This document shows, one piece after another, positions 7,618 to 16,041 of a stretch of DNA of 55,240 nucleotides; within the stretch, counting starts at the first letter, position 1, and every line of letters begins with the position of its first letter. The position numbers and the translations under genes are program-made. The stretch is from contig CAJCIC010000055.1 in NCBI GenBank assembly GCA_903970185.1, positions 1 through 55,240 of the forward strand. Reading direction: 5' to 3'. The DNA comes from Gammaproteobacteria bacterium (GTDB lineage: Bacteria; Pseudomonadota; Gammaproteobacteria; Burkholderiales; Burkholderiaceae_D). The notes under the pieces were generated by a model that saw nothing but the letters and a program-made list of their open reading frames with translations, was not told the origin of the DNA and searched no databases.

Positions 7618-8965
7618 GTGAGATTCCCCTGGTCTTGGGCCCGAAAGCCGTCACCGTCACGGCAACCAGGATCCACATCGCTGCGATGTAGACGAAAACG
7701 CTTTCGTAGCCGAACTTCGTAAACAGGAAGGCAACCAGTAGCGGGCCGAAACCATTGGCCAGGCGTCCGGCACCGTAGGCAATGCCAGAGCCGGAAGTCC
7801 GTACCGCAGTCGGATAAATCTCTGGCGTATAGGCGTACAACAACGGTGCGAACACTTGCAGGAACATCGCAACCAGGAAACCGAAGATGGTGATGGGAAC
7901 GGTCTTGGAACTGAGTCCATAGAGGATTCCGAATGCAGCGATGATCAGCGCGGCGATGGCGATCAGGTACTTGCGCTCCCATTTGTCCGAAATGATGGCG
8001 GCAATGACTGCGCCAATCGGCGCGCCGATATACATCAGCGAGGCAAGAAGAAGTGCCTGCGAGACCCCGAATCCGCGGGAAGCGAGCAAGGTTGGAACCC
8101 ACGCCATGAAGCCGAAGATCCCCAGTGTCTGAAAGACGTAGACGCCGATCAGCATGAGGCTTCGCTTCAGATAGAACGACGAAAACAAGCCTCCGGAAGC
8201 GGCTGCTGGTGCATCCGCTGGCGTTTTCGGTGCAACAACTTTCGGAAGTGGGCCTGACTGCGCGATCACCTTCGCTTCGATACGGTCGAGAACCGCATCG
8301 GCCTCGGCAAATCGTTTCTTGCTTTCATACCAGCGCGGCGACTCCTCGATTTTGGACGTAAAGATGATGATAAAGATACCCAGTCCACCCCACACAAACA
8401 CCAGTCTCCATCCGAAGGTCGCCATCGGAATGAAGATGCGAGCTGCAAGCGCGGTAAACGGAATGCCGAACAATCCGATCACCATCGCCCAGCCTTGGTA
8501 GGTTCCCCGCTTGGCTGCCGGGAACATCTCGCTGATGTAGGTGATTGCGACAACGGTCATCGCAGCCAGACCCACGCCAGTGAGAAACCTCGTCGCGAGC
8601 AATCCCGTCTCATCCCACGCCAAAGCATTGGTGAGCGAAAATCCCGAGTACCACATCGTGGTTGCGATCAGGGATTTCTTGCGACCCAGCTTGTCGGAGA
8701 ACCAGCCGCCGCCAAGCGCGCCGACGAACATCCCGACGAACGCTGCCGACGTGATGAATCCGACAGTTTCAATCGACAGATGCCATTGCAGCCGCAACTC
8801 GGGCGCAGCCAAGCCGAAGTTGTTGAGGTCGCCCAGCTCAAAGAAGAATACATAGGCAAGCAGCCACATCAACTGTTTATGAAACCGGCTGATCGGAAGG
8901 CGGTCAAGCCGCGCGGCTGCTGAGACCCGGATCGTTACCGGATCGGGCGTGAGAGCATTACCCAA
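7610..8965 (-). CDS. MFS transporter, aromatic-acid/metabolite symporter type
   Basis: The protein has twelve predicted membrane helices and MFS signature loops: GGWFSDKLGRKKS between helices 2 and 3, and SDKWERKY in the second half. It resembles the AAHS/sugar-porter-like branch rather than the citrate-proton symporter (TcuC) of Salmonella. I place the start at the TTG at 8965, 6 nt after AGGGAG; an ATG at 9058 would add 31 residues without a good ribosome binding site. As first gene of the operon with tcuA and tcuB it most likely imports the tricarboxylate they oxidise. The substrate is inferred from context only. Confidence 0.88.
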   Translation of the reverse strand: MGNALTPDPVTIRVSAAARLDRLPISRFHKQLMWLLAYVFFFELGDLNNFGLAAPELRLQWHLSIETVGFITSAAFVGMFVGALGGGWFSDKLGRKKSLIATTMWYSGFSLTNALAWDETGLLATRFLTGVGLAAMTVVAITYISEMFPAAKRGTYQGWAMVIGLFGIPFTALAARIFIPMATFGWRLVFVWGGLGIFIIIFTSKIEESPRWYESKKRFAEADAVLDRIEAKVIAQSGPLPKVVAPKTPADAPAAASGGLFSSFYLKRSLMLIGVYVFQTLGIFGFMAWVPTLLASRGFGVSQALLLASLMYIGAPIGAVIAAIISDKWERKYLIAIAALIIAAFGILYGLSSKTVPITIFGFLVAMFLQVFAPLLYAYTPEIYPTAVRTSGSGIAYGAGRLANGFGPLLVAFLFTKFGYESVFVYIAAMWILVAVTVTAFGPKTRGISLA

Positions 8966-9074
8966 GTCGTGCTCCCTGGAAGTTGGTAGATCAAACTGGT
9001 TGACTTCGAGATGCCAGCTTTGAGAGTGATCAGACTTCCCAAAGTCACGGAGAACCATTCATCGGAGCGCCTTG

Positions 9075-9094
9075 CGCATGCGAGAAAGCATGCG
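9075..9094. promoter_or_regulatory. Inverted repeat upstream of the tcu operon
   Basis: CGCATGC (9075-9081) and GCATGCG (9088-9094) form a perfect 7-bp inverted repeat with a 6-bp AT-poor spacer, about 110 bp upstream of the transporter start. It could be an operator or an mRNA leader hairpin. No regulator gene (the LysR-type TcuR of Salmonella) is present nearby. Confidence 0.35.
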
Positions 9095-9277
9095 ACAGGC
9101 TTACTCTATTGCAAGCGGTGAATCTTTCAGTTCGCCGCCGCACATAAGCGATAAATCTTTCCACGTGGTCGATCACCGCGGGCAGAAGGCCGCCACGCGA
9201 GAGACGCGGCGCGCATCGATTTCGAACTTGACCGTGCGCGCCGGCGCCAGCATCACCCTCGTCGCTGTCCCAGCCGA

Positions 9278-10009
9278 TCAGTAGTGCTCCGCCAATTGCA
9301 GCAACTGCGGCGGCGTAATACTTGAGAGGTCGGCAGTGAGCTCGGCGACGATGCGTTGGTACGTGTTGGCATGGTGCACGCGCAGGTATTGCGTCAGGTG
9401 GTGGGCGGCGTTGCTCTTGCCGGTGCCATGGCCCACGACGATGATCTTGCCGCCAGCAGCCACGGCGTCAGCAATGCGCTTGTAGAAAGTAATGTCTTCC
9501 GGGGCGCGCTGGCCCGTCTCCTCCGGTTGGCCCTTATGGCTCAAGTGATGCAGGAAGTGATGCGGGTCGTAGGGGTGGATCACCTTGCCTGTCGCCTCGC
9601 CAGAAGCGGCGTCAATGCGGTAGATCTTGGCGCCGTGATGATCGACCACGACCAAGAGAGTGGGCGCCGCCGGCTCGGGTTCGGGCGCAGGCTCGGACGG
9701 CGCTTCGGGTGACCATCCCGCGTCTTGAAGAAAATGGCGCAGATCGGCGACCTCGGACCCGGTAAGATCCTTGCTATGGGGTTTGTGCATGAGATGATGT
9801 TTGCCAGCGACGAGCAGGTCATATTCGCCACTGGCCTTTTGGTCCATCGTGCCAATTTCCTTGACAAGCTCGACGACATCCATCCATTCCAGGTTATGTG
9901 CCGCCGGATGCCTGAAGATGGCCTCGAGCGTGCGTAAGCGTGCGCCGTGGATGGCAGCGCGGTTCGCTGCTGCAGTGTTGTCACGGTCTCTTTCTTTGAC
10001 TAGTTTCAT
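9278..10009 (-). CDS. Release-factor-domain-like (baeRF-type) hypothetical protein
   Basis: The 243-residue product has an N-terminal part (about 20-95) ending in DLRHFLQDAGW, a Pro/Glu-rich linker (about 98-112), and a C-terminal domain. The C-terminal domain opens with TLLVVVDHHGAKIYRID, continues to IIVVGHGTGKSNAA and ends in a helical tail. Domains with this shape (a beta strand VVDHxxAxxY, His-rich middle, then a G-H/P-G-x-K/G-x loop) belong to bacterial proteins related to archaeo-eukaryotic release factor eRF1, sometimes labelled translational machinery protein. Function in these bacteria is not settled; ribosome-associated stress roles have been proposed. It starts at an ATG after GGAT. 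It stands alone between convergent neighbours. Family assignment is by pattern memory. Confidence 0.7.
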   Translation of the reverse strand: MKLVKERDRDNTAAANRAAIHGARLRTLEAIFRHPAAHNLEWMDVVELVKEIGTMDQKASGEYDLLVAGKHHLMHKPHSKDLTGSEVADLRHFLQDAGWSPEAPSEPAPEPEPAAPTLLVVVDHHGAKIYRIDAASGEATGKVIHPYDPHHFLHHLSHKGQPEETGQRAPEDITFYKRIADAVAAGGKIIVVGHGTGKSNAAHHLTQYLRVHHANTYQRIVAELTADLSSITPPQLLQLAEHY

Positions 10010-10478
10010 GTTTTTATCCGTTGCCTAATGAGTGCTCGATGTTGCGCGTAGCCAAATGGGATCCGACGCTAAGCGGTTGCGGTTTGTGGTTCAAAGACCC
10101 TTGTGGACCCGAGGCTGGCCGCAGCCAAGAGCAGAAGCGTGTCTTTTGCGACCGTGAAATCCAGTACCACGCGGGCCGCTAGGCGGCGTTGCTTCAGCGC
10201 CTCAACCCGGACCGGGTTGATCGCAAATAGCGCTGGCCGCTCGTTGTCAGCCGCCGCTGGCGTTGCGAGTAAGACAGCAACGGCGCATCTTGCGTTCCAC
10301 CGAAGCCCGATGTCTGTGTGGTGTCGCACTTAGGCGTTTTCAATTGACTGCGGCGGTCCAAGGCTGCCGGGATCTGCGCCACTTGGACGAGCTCCCGCAA
10401 TTGTCGTCTCGCCTCACAGTGGCTGAATCCGCCGGCCGAGCACGCTTGCGCTTTCGTGCCGCCCCGTAGGGTCGACTG
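10010..10478. other. Intergenic region with one doubtful small ORF and a palindrome
   Basis: A minus-strand frame (10329-10069, 86 codons) ends in LAARVVLDFTVAKDTLLLLAA and could be a small or truncated gene, but I recognise no family and see no strong ribosome binding site. Inside it lies a near-perfect 19-bp palindrome, TCAACCCGG-A-CCGGGTTGA (10202-10220), which could be a regulator site or a hairpin. Nothing else stands out. Confidence 0.35.
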
Positions 10479-11588
10479 TTAGCCGACCTCGGGCACCATT
10501 TCGAACATGGGATAGTCAGTGTAGCCGGCGGCTCCCCCACCGTAGAGCGTGCTCGCGTCAAGGGGTGCGAGCGGAAGATTTTGCCGCAAACGGCTCACGA
10601 GATCCGGGTTGCTGATGAATGCCCGGCCAAACGCCACGAGATCCGCTGAATCCGACGCAATCGCCTCCATCGCCATGGCACGATCGTAGCCATTGTTCAC
10701 TATCCACGCGCCAGACTTGCTGCCGCTTAGGAATCGGTCACGCAGCTCGGCGAAATCAAACGGCACGTCCAGACGAGATCCTCCGGTCGCGCCCTCGATG
10801 ACGTGGACGAACGAGAGATTCATTGCCGCCAAGCGCTCGACAAAATAATTGAATAGGCCCAGGGCATCGCTGTCTTGACCAGCGTCGTTGACAGGGGTCA
10901 CGGGCGACATCCTGATCCCGGTACGCCCTGGACCAATTTCATCTGCAATTGCCTTGAGGACCTGAAGTGGCAAGCGGGTGCGATTTTCCAATGAACCCCC
11001 GTACGCATCGGTCCGATCATTGATACTGTCGCGCAGGAACTGCTCAAGGAGGTAGCCATTGGCGCAATGCACCTCAACGCCATCAAAACCTGCATCCAGC
11101 GCGTTTCTCGCCGCCTTGCGATAGTCGTCAACCAGTCGCGGCATTTCATCGGTCCTCAGTGCGCGCGGCGCTGAGACTGGCTCAAAACCATTCACCGTGA
11201 AAGTGTTTGCGACAGCCTTGCGGCTGGTGCTCGAGACAGGTGGCTGACCACCGGGTTGAAGGGAAACATGTGAAATTCGCCCGACGTGCCAGAGCTGAAT
11301 CACAATTTTTCCGCCGGCTGCATGGACGGCGTTTGTCGTCTTGCGCCATCCGAGCACCTGTTCCGAGCTATAGATCCCAGGCGTATCCAGATAGCCCTGA
11401 CCTTCCGCAGAGATTTGACTGGCCTCTGAAACGATCAGGCCTGCGCTACTTCGTTGTGCATAGTAGGTGGCCATGAGCGGCGTGGGCGTTCGGCCCGGGC
11501 CTGCCCGGTTGCGGGTCAACGGCGCCATCACAACACGGTTCTGAAGAGAAAAGTTTCCAAACTGAATGGGATCAAACAGGGAAGGCAT
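10479..11588 (-). CDS. nemA: Old Yellow Enzyme family alkene reductase (NemA-like)
   Basis: This 369-residue FMN enzyme reduces activated C=C bonds and electrophiles such as N-ethylmaleimide or nitrate esters with NAD(P)H. The family landmarks are in order: LFDPIQFGNFSLQNRVVMAPLTRNRA at the N-terminus, the active-site HCANGYLLEQFL at about residue 173, YGGSLENRTR, and the C-terminal FMN phosphate loop VAFGRAFISNPDL. Length and start (ATG at 11588) are normal. It is monocistronic. A 20-bp inverted repeat about 100 bp upstream (11683-11702) may bind a TetR- or LysR-type regulator, but no such gene is adjacent. Likely role is detoxification of reactive electrophiles; the natural substrate is not known for most members. 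Confidence 0.92.
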   Translation of the reverse strand: MPSLFDPIQFGNFSLQNRVVMAPLTRNRAGPGRTPTPLMATYYAQRSSAGLIVSEASQISAEGQGYLDTPGIYSSEQVLGWRKTTNAVHAAGGKIVIQLWHVGRISHVSLQPGGQPPVSSTSRKAVANTFTVNGFEPVSAPRALRTDEMPRLVDDYRKAARNALDAGFDGVEVHCANGYLLEQFLRDSINDRTDAYGGSLENRTRLPLQVLKAIADEIGPGRTGIRMSPVTPVNDAGQDSDALGLFNYFVERLAAMNLSFVHVIEGATGGSRLDVPFDFAELRDRFLSGSKSGAWIVNNGYDRAMAMEAIASDSADLVAFGRAFISNPDLVSRLRQNLPLAPLDASTLYGGGAAGYTDYPMFEMVPEVG

Positions 11589-11936
11589 GGTGGCTTCGAT
11601 CGGCTAAAAGGGGACGGTGGGAACTCTGTGCTCGCAGGCAAAAACGCAGTGTCAGCGCTGATTAGCTTGGTGTCGGTACGATGCCCGACATAGTGGTCGG
11701 GCGCCTCGCAGTTCGAAATCGGACTTCGCTTCCGATCCAAGGAAGGGGGTTGATCTCGGTCTGCCCTTTACATTGGCCTGGTGCTTAACGTGTCGCCGCA
11801 GGATAAATCAGCGCGCTAGCGAACAGACACAAAGAAGCTTGGCGATATCAAATGAGAAATGTTCTGAGGTGTCCCTGCGCGCAGAAATCAATCTCGCATG
11901 TGCGACCACGTGGCGGCACCTGATCTGGAGACATTC
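11589..11936. promoter_or_regulatory. Divergent control region with inverted repeat GCCCGAC-N6-GTCGGGC
   Basis: This 348-bp stretch separates nemA (minus) from the secreted repeat protein (plus). It has no convincing gene. The perfect inverted repeat GCCCGAC (11683-11689) and GTCGGGC (11696-11702) with a 6-bp spacer is a plausible operator for nemA. No clear promoter boxes were found. Confidence 0.45.
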
Positions 11937-12377
11937 ATGAAGATTCGTGTAAACCTGCTTTTTGCCGCGCTCGCCTTGGGCGGCATGACCTCGATTGGAT
12001 TCGCACAGAGCTCGACCCCTGAACAAACTGCACCGCCGCCCCCCTCGACCGCCGCGCCGACAGCTCCAGCGAGCATCCCGCCGACCACGGATCGCGCCAC
12101 AGTGCGAGCCGACGCGAGGGCGGCTGAGAAGGCAGGGCAAATTCCGCGGGGCCAGGCTGCTGCTCCCCGAGCCCCGGCCGCCGCATCGACCAAGTCGCGA
12201 TCGGAAGTGCGCGCCGAGGCGAAGGCGATTCGAGATCCCATGACGCAACGCGGATTTGGCACTGAAGACCAATATGCACCCAAGGACACCAACAGCCGCG
12301 CCGCTGTCAGGGCTTCGGCTAAAGACGCCGAAAGGAAGGGAGAAATTCCGCGTGGAGACGCCGAGAGCAAGCAGTAG
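11937..12377 (+). CDS. Secreted Ala/Pro-rich protein with VRA...IPRG repeats
   Basis: The 146-residue precursor begins with a standard signal peptide (MKIRVNLLFAALALGG..., cleavage likely after Ala23 in GFA-QSS). A Pro/Ala/Thr-rich linker follows, then three copies of a charged repeat: VRADARAAEKAGQIPRG, VRAEAKAIRDPMTQRG and VRASAKDAERKGEIPRG. The repeats are probably helical. They recall DUF4148-type exported proteins common in Burkholderiales, but I cannot assign a family. The start is the ATG at 11937 after CTGGAG; an in-frame start 39 bp earlier would bury the signal peptide. It should be periplasmic. Function unknown; the neighbourhood is stress-related. Confidence 0.75.
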   Translation: MKIRVNLLFAALALGGMTSIGFAQSSTPEQTAPPPPSTAAPTAPASIPPTTDRATVRADARAAEKAGQIPRGQAAAPRAPAAASTKSRSEVRAEAKAIRDPMTQRGFGTEDQYAPKDTNSRAAVRASAKDAERKGEIPRGDAESKQ

Positions 12378-12731
12378 ACGCCAGGCCGTACCGAAGTGCA
12401 GCGCAAGCCAGCGCTCATCGTCAAGCGAGGGTTTGCCCACCCGATCGCGCGGCGTTGGGTCACGGTATCGCCTATGCGGCATCAGTACGTATGGGGAGGT
12501 CGCGCGCGTGCGAAATGCACCGTTCGGGCGTCCCACGGTTTCTGCGATGAAAGCGAAGGTCGTCGCCGCGAACCGCAATGACCGTGCGCGAGCGAACAGA
12601 CGAGGGCGCGATCGGCTGCCATCATTTTTACAGACCCCGGCTCACCACCTGGTGAGCGGCTTGCGGGAAAAAACAAAGATTCCCAAATTCATTGAGCGCC
12701 GAATTGAAGGCGCTCTCGAAAGGCCACGGAC
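12378..12731. other. Intergenic region with a hairpin
   Basis: No supported gene. A palindrome, GCTCACCA-CC-TGGTGAGC (12640-12657), lies about 75 bp before the PRC-barrel start. It is not followed by a T tract, so it is more likely a regulatory site or leader hairpin than a terminator. Confidence 0.4.
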
Positions 12732-13547
12732 ATGTTACGTAGCGTCAAAGATCTCAATAACTTCGTGCTTCGTGCAACCGACGGCGACATCGGTCACGTC
12801 AAGGATTTTTATTTCGATGATGATGCCTGGGTGGTCCGCTACCTGGTCGTAGACGCAGGTTCCTGGCTGGAAAGTCGGAAAGTCTTGATCTCGCCCATTT
12901 CGCTTCATCCCCCCGAATGGTCGAAACACAGCATTCCGGTTTCCATCAGCAAGAGCCAGATCAAGAGCAGCCCGAGCATCAATACCGACGAGCCCGTTTC
13001 CCGCGAAAGCGAGGAACAATTCATGGGCCACTATGGCTATCCCTACTACTGGAACGGGCGCGGAATTTGGGCTGAAGGCTTATACCCCTACACATTGTTT
13101 CCAGGCTACGCCGGATACATGGGCGACAGGCAAGAGAAGGAGCGGGAGTCCCTTTTGCGTTATGAACGCGCTCGGCATCGAAATGACGACCCGCACCTGC
13201 GCAGTTGCAAGGCGGTGACCGGCTATCACATTGAAGCCACCGACGGCGAGATTGGACATGTCGCAGATTACCTGGTCGACGACGAGACCTGGGCGGTCCG
13301 CTACCTCATCGTGGACACCAGCAACTGGTGGCTGGGTCACAAGGTGCTCGTCGCTCCAACGTGGATTACGGCAATCCAATGGACGACCGAAATGATATCG
13401 GTCAATCTGAGCCGAGACTCGATCAGAAGGGCACCCATTTATGATCCCAACACCGAGTGGGACGCGGAATTCGACCGGAGTCTCTATTACCACTATGGCC
13501 GTTCTGGCCACTGGGATCACGACGAGGCCCTGCAGGAAGCAACTTGA
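12732..13547 (+). CDS. Double PRC-barrel domain protein
   Basis: The 271-residue product contains two copies of the PRC-barrel beta fold. The first (about residues 1-75) has VLRATDGDIGHVKDFYFDD and WVVRYLVVDAGSWL, the second (about 160-235) has HIEATDGEIGHVADYLVDD and WAVRYLIVDTSNWW. A Tyr/Gly-rich linker (YGYPYYWNGRG and following) joins them. PRC barrels are found in photosynthetic reaction centre H subunits and RNA-processing RimM; stand-alone duplicated forms occur in stress-related clusters of proteobacteria. AAAGG precedes the ATG. No signal peptide, so probably cytoplasmic. Its TGA overlaps a possible TTG start of the downstream heme protein (13544), suggesting coupling. Function unknown. 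Confidence 0.88.
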   Translation: MLRSVKDLNNFVLRATDGDIGHVKDFYFDDDAWVVRYLVVDAGSWLESRKVLISPISLHPPEWSKHSIPVSISKSQIKSSPSINTDEPVSRESEEQFMGHYGYPYYWNGRGIWAEGLYPYTLFPGYAGYMGDRQEKERESLLRYERARHRNDDPHLRSCKAVTGYHIEATDGEIGHVADYLVDDETWAVRYLIVDTSNWWLGHKVLVAPTWITAIQWTTEMISVNLSRDSIRRAPIYDPNTEWDAEFDRSLYYHYGRSGHWDHDEALQEAT

Positions 13548-13579
13548 AGTTGCCCCTCATCGTGACGATCGGAAATTCC

Positions 13580-13822
13580 ATGGCTTTGGGGGTTGCAAAC
13601 GACAACGCAAGGATCGTCGCCAGGGTCGTGATGATCAGCGCCCTCGTGATTGCGCCTTGCCTTGCAATTCTCGCAATCCCGCGGTCGGCGCGGGCAACAA
13701 CCACCTATGCCGCGCAGACCGGCCAGCCGTGCGCGGCTTGCCACACGCAACCTGATGGTGGTCCAGGCCTGACTGACTTCGGCAAGGCATTCCAGGCGAA
13801 CGGCTATAAGCTACCGGGCTAG
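13580..13822 (+). CDS. Very small exported c-type heme protein (CAACH)
   Basis: The 80-residue precursor has a hydrophobic signal (about 12-39, ending PRSARA) and then a mature part of only about 41 residues carrying one heme-attachment motif, Cys51-Ala-Ala-Cys54-His55. After it come TQPDGGPGLTDFGKAF and a short QANGYKLPG end. This resembles the heme-bearing N-terminal module of larger outer-membrane cytochromes (CxACHxxFPxLTxFGxxFKxNGY) rather than a full cytochrome c fold, which needs about 80 residues. I use the ATG at 13580; a TTG at 13544 with AGGAAG and overlap with the PRC gene stop is a good alternative. The Tat flavoprotein starts 47 bp later, so this may be its electron partner. Confidence 0.75.
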   Translation: MALGVANDNARIVARVVMISALVIAPCLAILAIPRSARATTTYAAQTGQPCAACHTQPDGGPGLTDFGKAFQANGYKLPG

Positions 13823-13869
13823 GGCTCGTCGCCTTTTGCCCGCCAGACAGCGATGACGAGGCGATCCCG

Positions 13870-15699
13870 ATGACTGAACACAGCGCATTTTCAAAAGAAA
13901 AGAAGATCGGCTCCCTGCGTCGCCGCAACATTCTGTTCGGTGGATCGCTCGGCATCGGGTCACTGGCGTTGGGTGCTGCCACGGAAAGCGTCGCAGCGCG
14001 GTCCGATTCGAACTCGATCCACTGGGACAAGGAAGCGGACGTGGTCGTCATCGGCAGCGGCGCTACGGGGCTGCCTGCGGCAATCGTGGCTCGAGAAGCG
14101 GGTTGTACGGTCATCCTCGTCGAAGCCGAGAGTCACGTCGGTGGTCATGCCATTGTAAGTGGCGGCTCGGTCGTCCTTGGCGGCGGCACGGCGGCACAGA
14201 ATAAGTTCGGTATTGTCGATTCGCCCGACTTGTTGTTTCGCGACTTGACCGACTGGAGCGTGGTCGAATCGAACGGCTTTCCCGATTATCGCTACAACGA
14301 TCGCGAGATCATTCGGGCGTTTGCCGACAATGCCGCGTTGACGTGCGAATGGCTGATCGCTCACGGTGTGGTATTCATCGATATCGCGCCAGATTCCCTT
14401 GACGGCGTGTCGTCAGGAAATTCCGCGCCACGTGCCATGCACGCGGCGTCGATGACATGGCCGAAAGCGCAAACCGGCAAGCCGCTGCCCTTGCAGTATC
14501 AGTCCGTGGTCGGCACAGGCGCCGGCCTCATCGGACCGCTGCATGCCGCTGCGACTGCATCGGGCGTTCAACTTTTGCTCGAACATCGCATGACCCGGAT
14601 TTTGCGCGAGCAACAGGGCGCGGGGCCAGTTCTCGGCATCACTGCAGACCACCACGGCCAGACAATCAATATCCGGGCGCGCAAAGGGGTCGTGATAGGT
14701 TCTGGCGGGTCGACCGGCAACATCAATTTCCGGCGCATGTTCGATCCAAGACTGACCGCCGAGTACTGCGGTCTGGCCGGCATGCCCTGGTCGAACCAGG
14801 ATGCAAGCGGTGAGTTGGCCGCCATGGCGATCGGTGCATCGCTATGGGGACTTTACAATCAGACCGGTGAGTTTGGCTCGGTGCTCAGCAAAGCGGGCTT
14901 CATCGGCTGCCAGTACGACTACATGCCAGGCTCCGACATGTGGATCTTGCCGTGGCTGCCTGGCTCGGTTGTCTTCGATAAGGCACGGGCATCGGGACTC
15001 CGCGTTGCCAACTGGCAGGATTTGATCCTGGTCAACATCCTTGGCAAACGTTTCTACGATGAAACGGCGTCAGGATTTAGCGCCAATGACTACGGTTCGA
15101 TCAAGCCGTACACGCAGGGCAGCTACCTGAACAGCAAGAATCTCAGATACAGCCCTGACAACTTTCTGGACGCGGCGCTCGCGGGCATTGGCGATAATCA
15201 CAATGGCGGTGGCCCGATCTGGGCAATTTTTGATTCCGACGCCGTAGCACGCGAGCGCTGGAATACATCTCCTCCGGATGTCGACTATGCGCAGGGATTT
15301 TTCTTCAAGGGCAATAGCATCAGCGAGTTGGCGCAGAACATCCAGATGCAGCATCAGCGATTGCCGATGCCGCCAGAGAATCTTGAAGCAACCGTGGCCC
15401 GCTACAATTCCTTCGTCACGTCCGGTGTGGATTCGGACTTCGGCAAGCCAAAACCCATGTATCAGATCGCCACCCCGCCTTTTTACGCAGCCTGGGCTAC
15501 CCCCGCGATCCACGACACACGGGCCGGACTGCGCATCAACGCGCGCTGCGAAGTGGTTGATATGAATGGCGCTGTCATTCCGGGCCTCTATTGCGGGGGC
15601 GAATCGGCCGGCGGGTTCAGTCAGCATGGTTTGGCACGCGCCACGTGCCAAGGGTTTATCGCAGGACGCAACGTTGCCGCTAACAACTCTCCTGCGTAG
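13870..15699 (+). CDS. Tat-exported FAD-dependent dehydrogenase (fumarate reductase/flavocytochrome type)
   Basis: The 609-residue product carries a Tat-like signal (SLRRRNILFGGSLGIGSLALGA, residues 15-36), then an FAD fold with GSGATG at 62-67, VEAESHVGGH, the substrate/FAD-domain GVVIGSGGSTGN, and the C-terminal FAD-contact YCGGESAGGFSQHGLARATCQG. It belongs to the fumarate reductase/succinate dehydrogenase flavoprotein family, which includes periplasmic flavocytochrome c, urocanate reductase and 3-ketosteroid dehydrogenases. The family usually has a fused heme domain or a partner cytochrome; here the partner may be the tiny heme protein 47 bp upstream. Exported by Tat because FAD is loaded in the cytoplasm. 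The substrate cannot be told from sequence. Confidence 0.88.
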   Translation: MTEHSAFSKEKKIGSLRRRNILFGGSLGIGSLALGAATESVAARSDSNSIHWDKEADVVVIGSGATGLPAAIVAREAGCTVILVEAESHVGGHAIVSGGSVVLGGGTAAQNKFGIVDSPDLLFRDLTDWSVVESNGFPDYRYNDREIIRAFADNAALTCEWLIAHGVVFIDIAPDSLDGVSSGNSAPRAMHAASMTWPKAQTGKPLPLQYQSVVGTGAGLIGPLHAAATASGVQLLLEHRMTRILREQQGAGPVLGITADHHGQTINIRARKGVVIGSGGSTGNINFRRMFDPRLTAEYCGLAGMPWSNQDASGELAAMAIGASLWGLYNQTGEFGSVLSKAGFIGCQYDYMPGSDMWILPWLPGSVVFDKARASGLRVANWQDLILVNILGKRFYDETASGFSANDYGSIKPYTQGSYLNSKNLRYSPDNFLDAALAGIGDNHNGGGPIWAIFDSDAVARERWNTSPPDVDYAQGFFFKGNSISELAQNIQMQHQRLPMPPENLEATVARYNSFVTSGVDSDFGKPKPMYQIATPPFYAAWATPAIHDTRAGLRINARCEVVDMNGAVIPGLYCGGESAGGFSQHGLARATCQGFIAGRNVAANNSPA

Positions 15700-15732
15700 C
15701 GTCTTGCATTCCCAGCTTCGCTTCGGGCGATG

Positions 15733-15975
15733 CTATTCGAGCATGACGATAGCGCCCCGATGTTGCGCGTCCGTCAGGACCGGCGTTGACAACCATGCGT
15801 GGTTTTCTGCCTGATCGCCCCAGATGATCTGTGCTGTGCCTAGCGCATCGCGCTCGACGAGGCATGGGCCCACCGGGATCGTGAAGGGCTTTCCCGACTG
15901 GCCCAGACATACAACCGGCCACGTGATCCTGCCTTGCTTGGTCACCGTCGACATGGGCGCCTTTACTTTCATCAT
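15733..15975 (-). CDS. Small hypothetical protein
   Basis: The 80-residue product starts MMKVKAPMSTVTKQGRI and ends in HRGAIVMLE. AGGAAAACGAG precedes the ATG at a good distance. It is mostly beta-strand-like with no signal or membrane helix and only one cysteine pair (Cys at about 24 and 39). No family recognised. It is convergent with the flavoprotein and upstream BON gene runs the same way with a 66-bp gap. Compact length and ribosome binding site make it credible. Confidence 0.5.
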   Translation of the reverse strand: MMKVKAPMSTVTKQGRITWPVVCLGQSGKPFTIPVGPCLVERDALGTAQIIWGDQAENHAWLSTPVLTDAQHRGAIVMLE

Positions 15976-16041
15976 CTCGTTTTCCTGCTTTGCGCCTGGC
16001 AGATCGTGCACGGCATCGATTGCCGTGCCGACCCACCCCCG

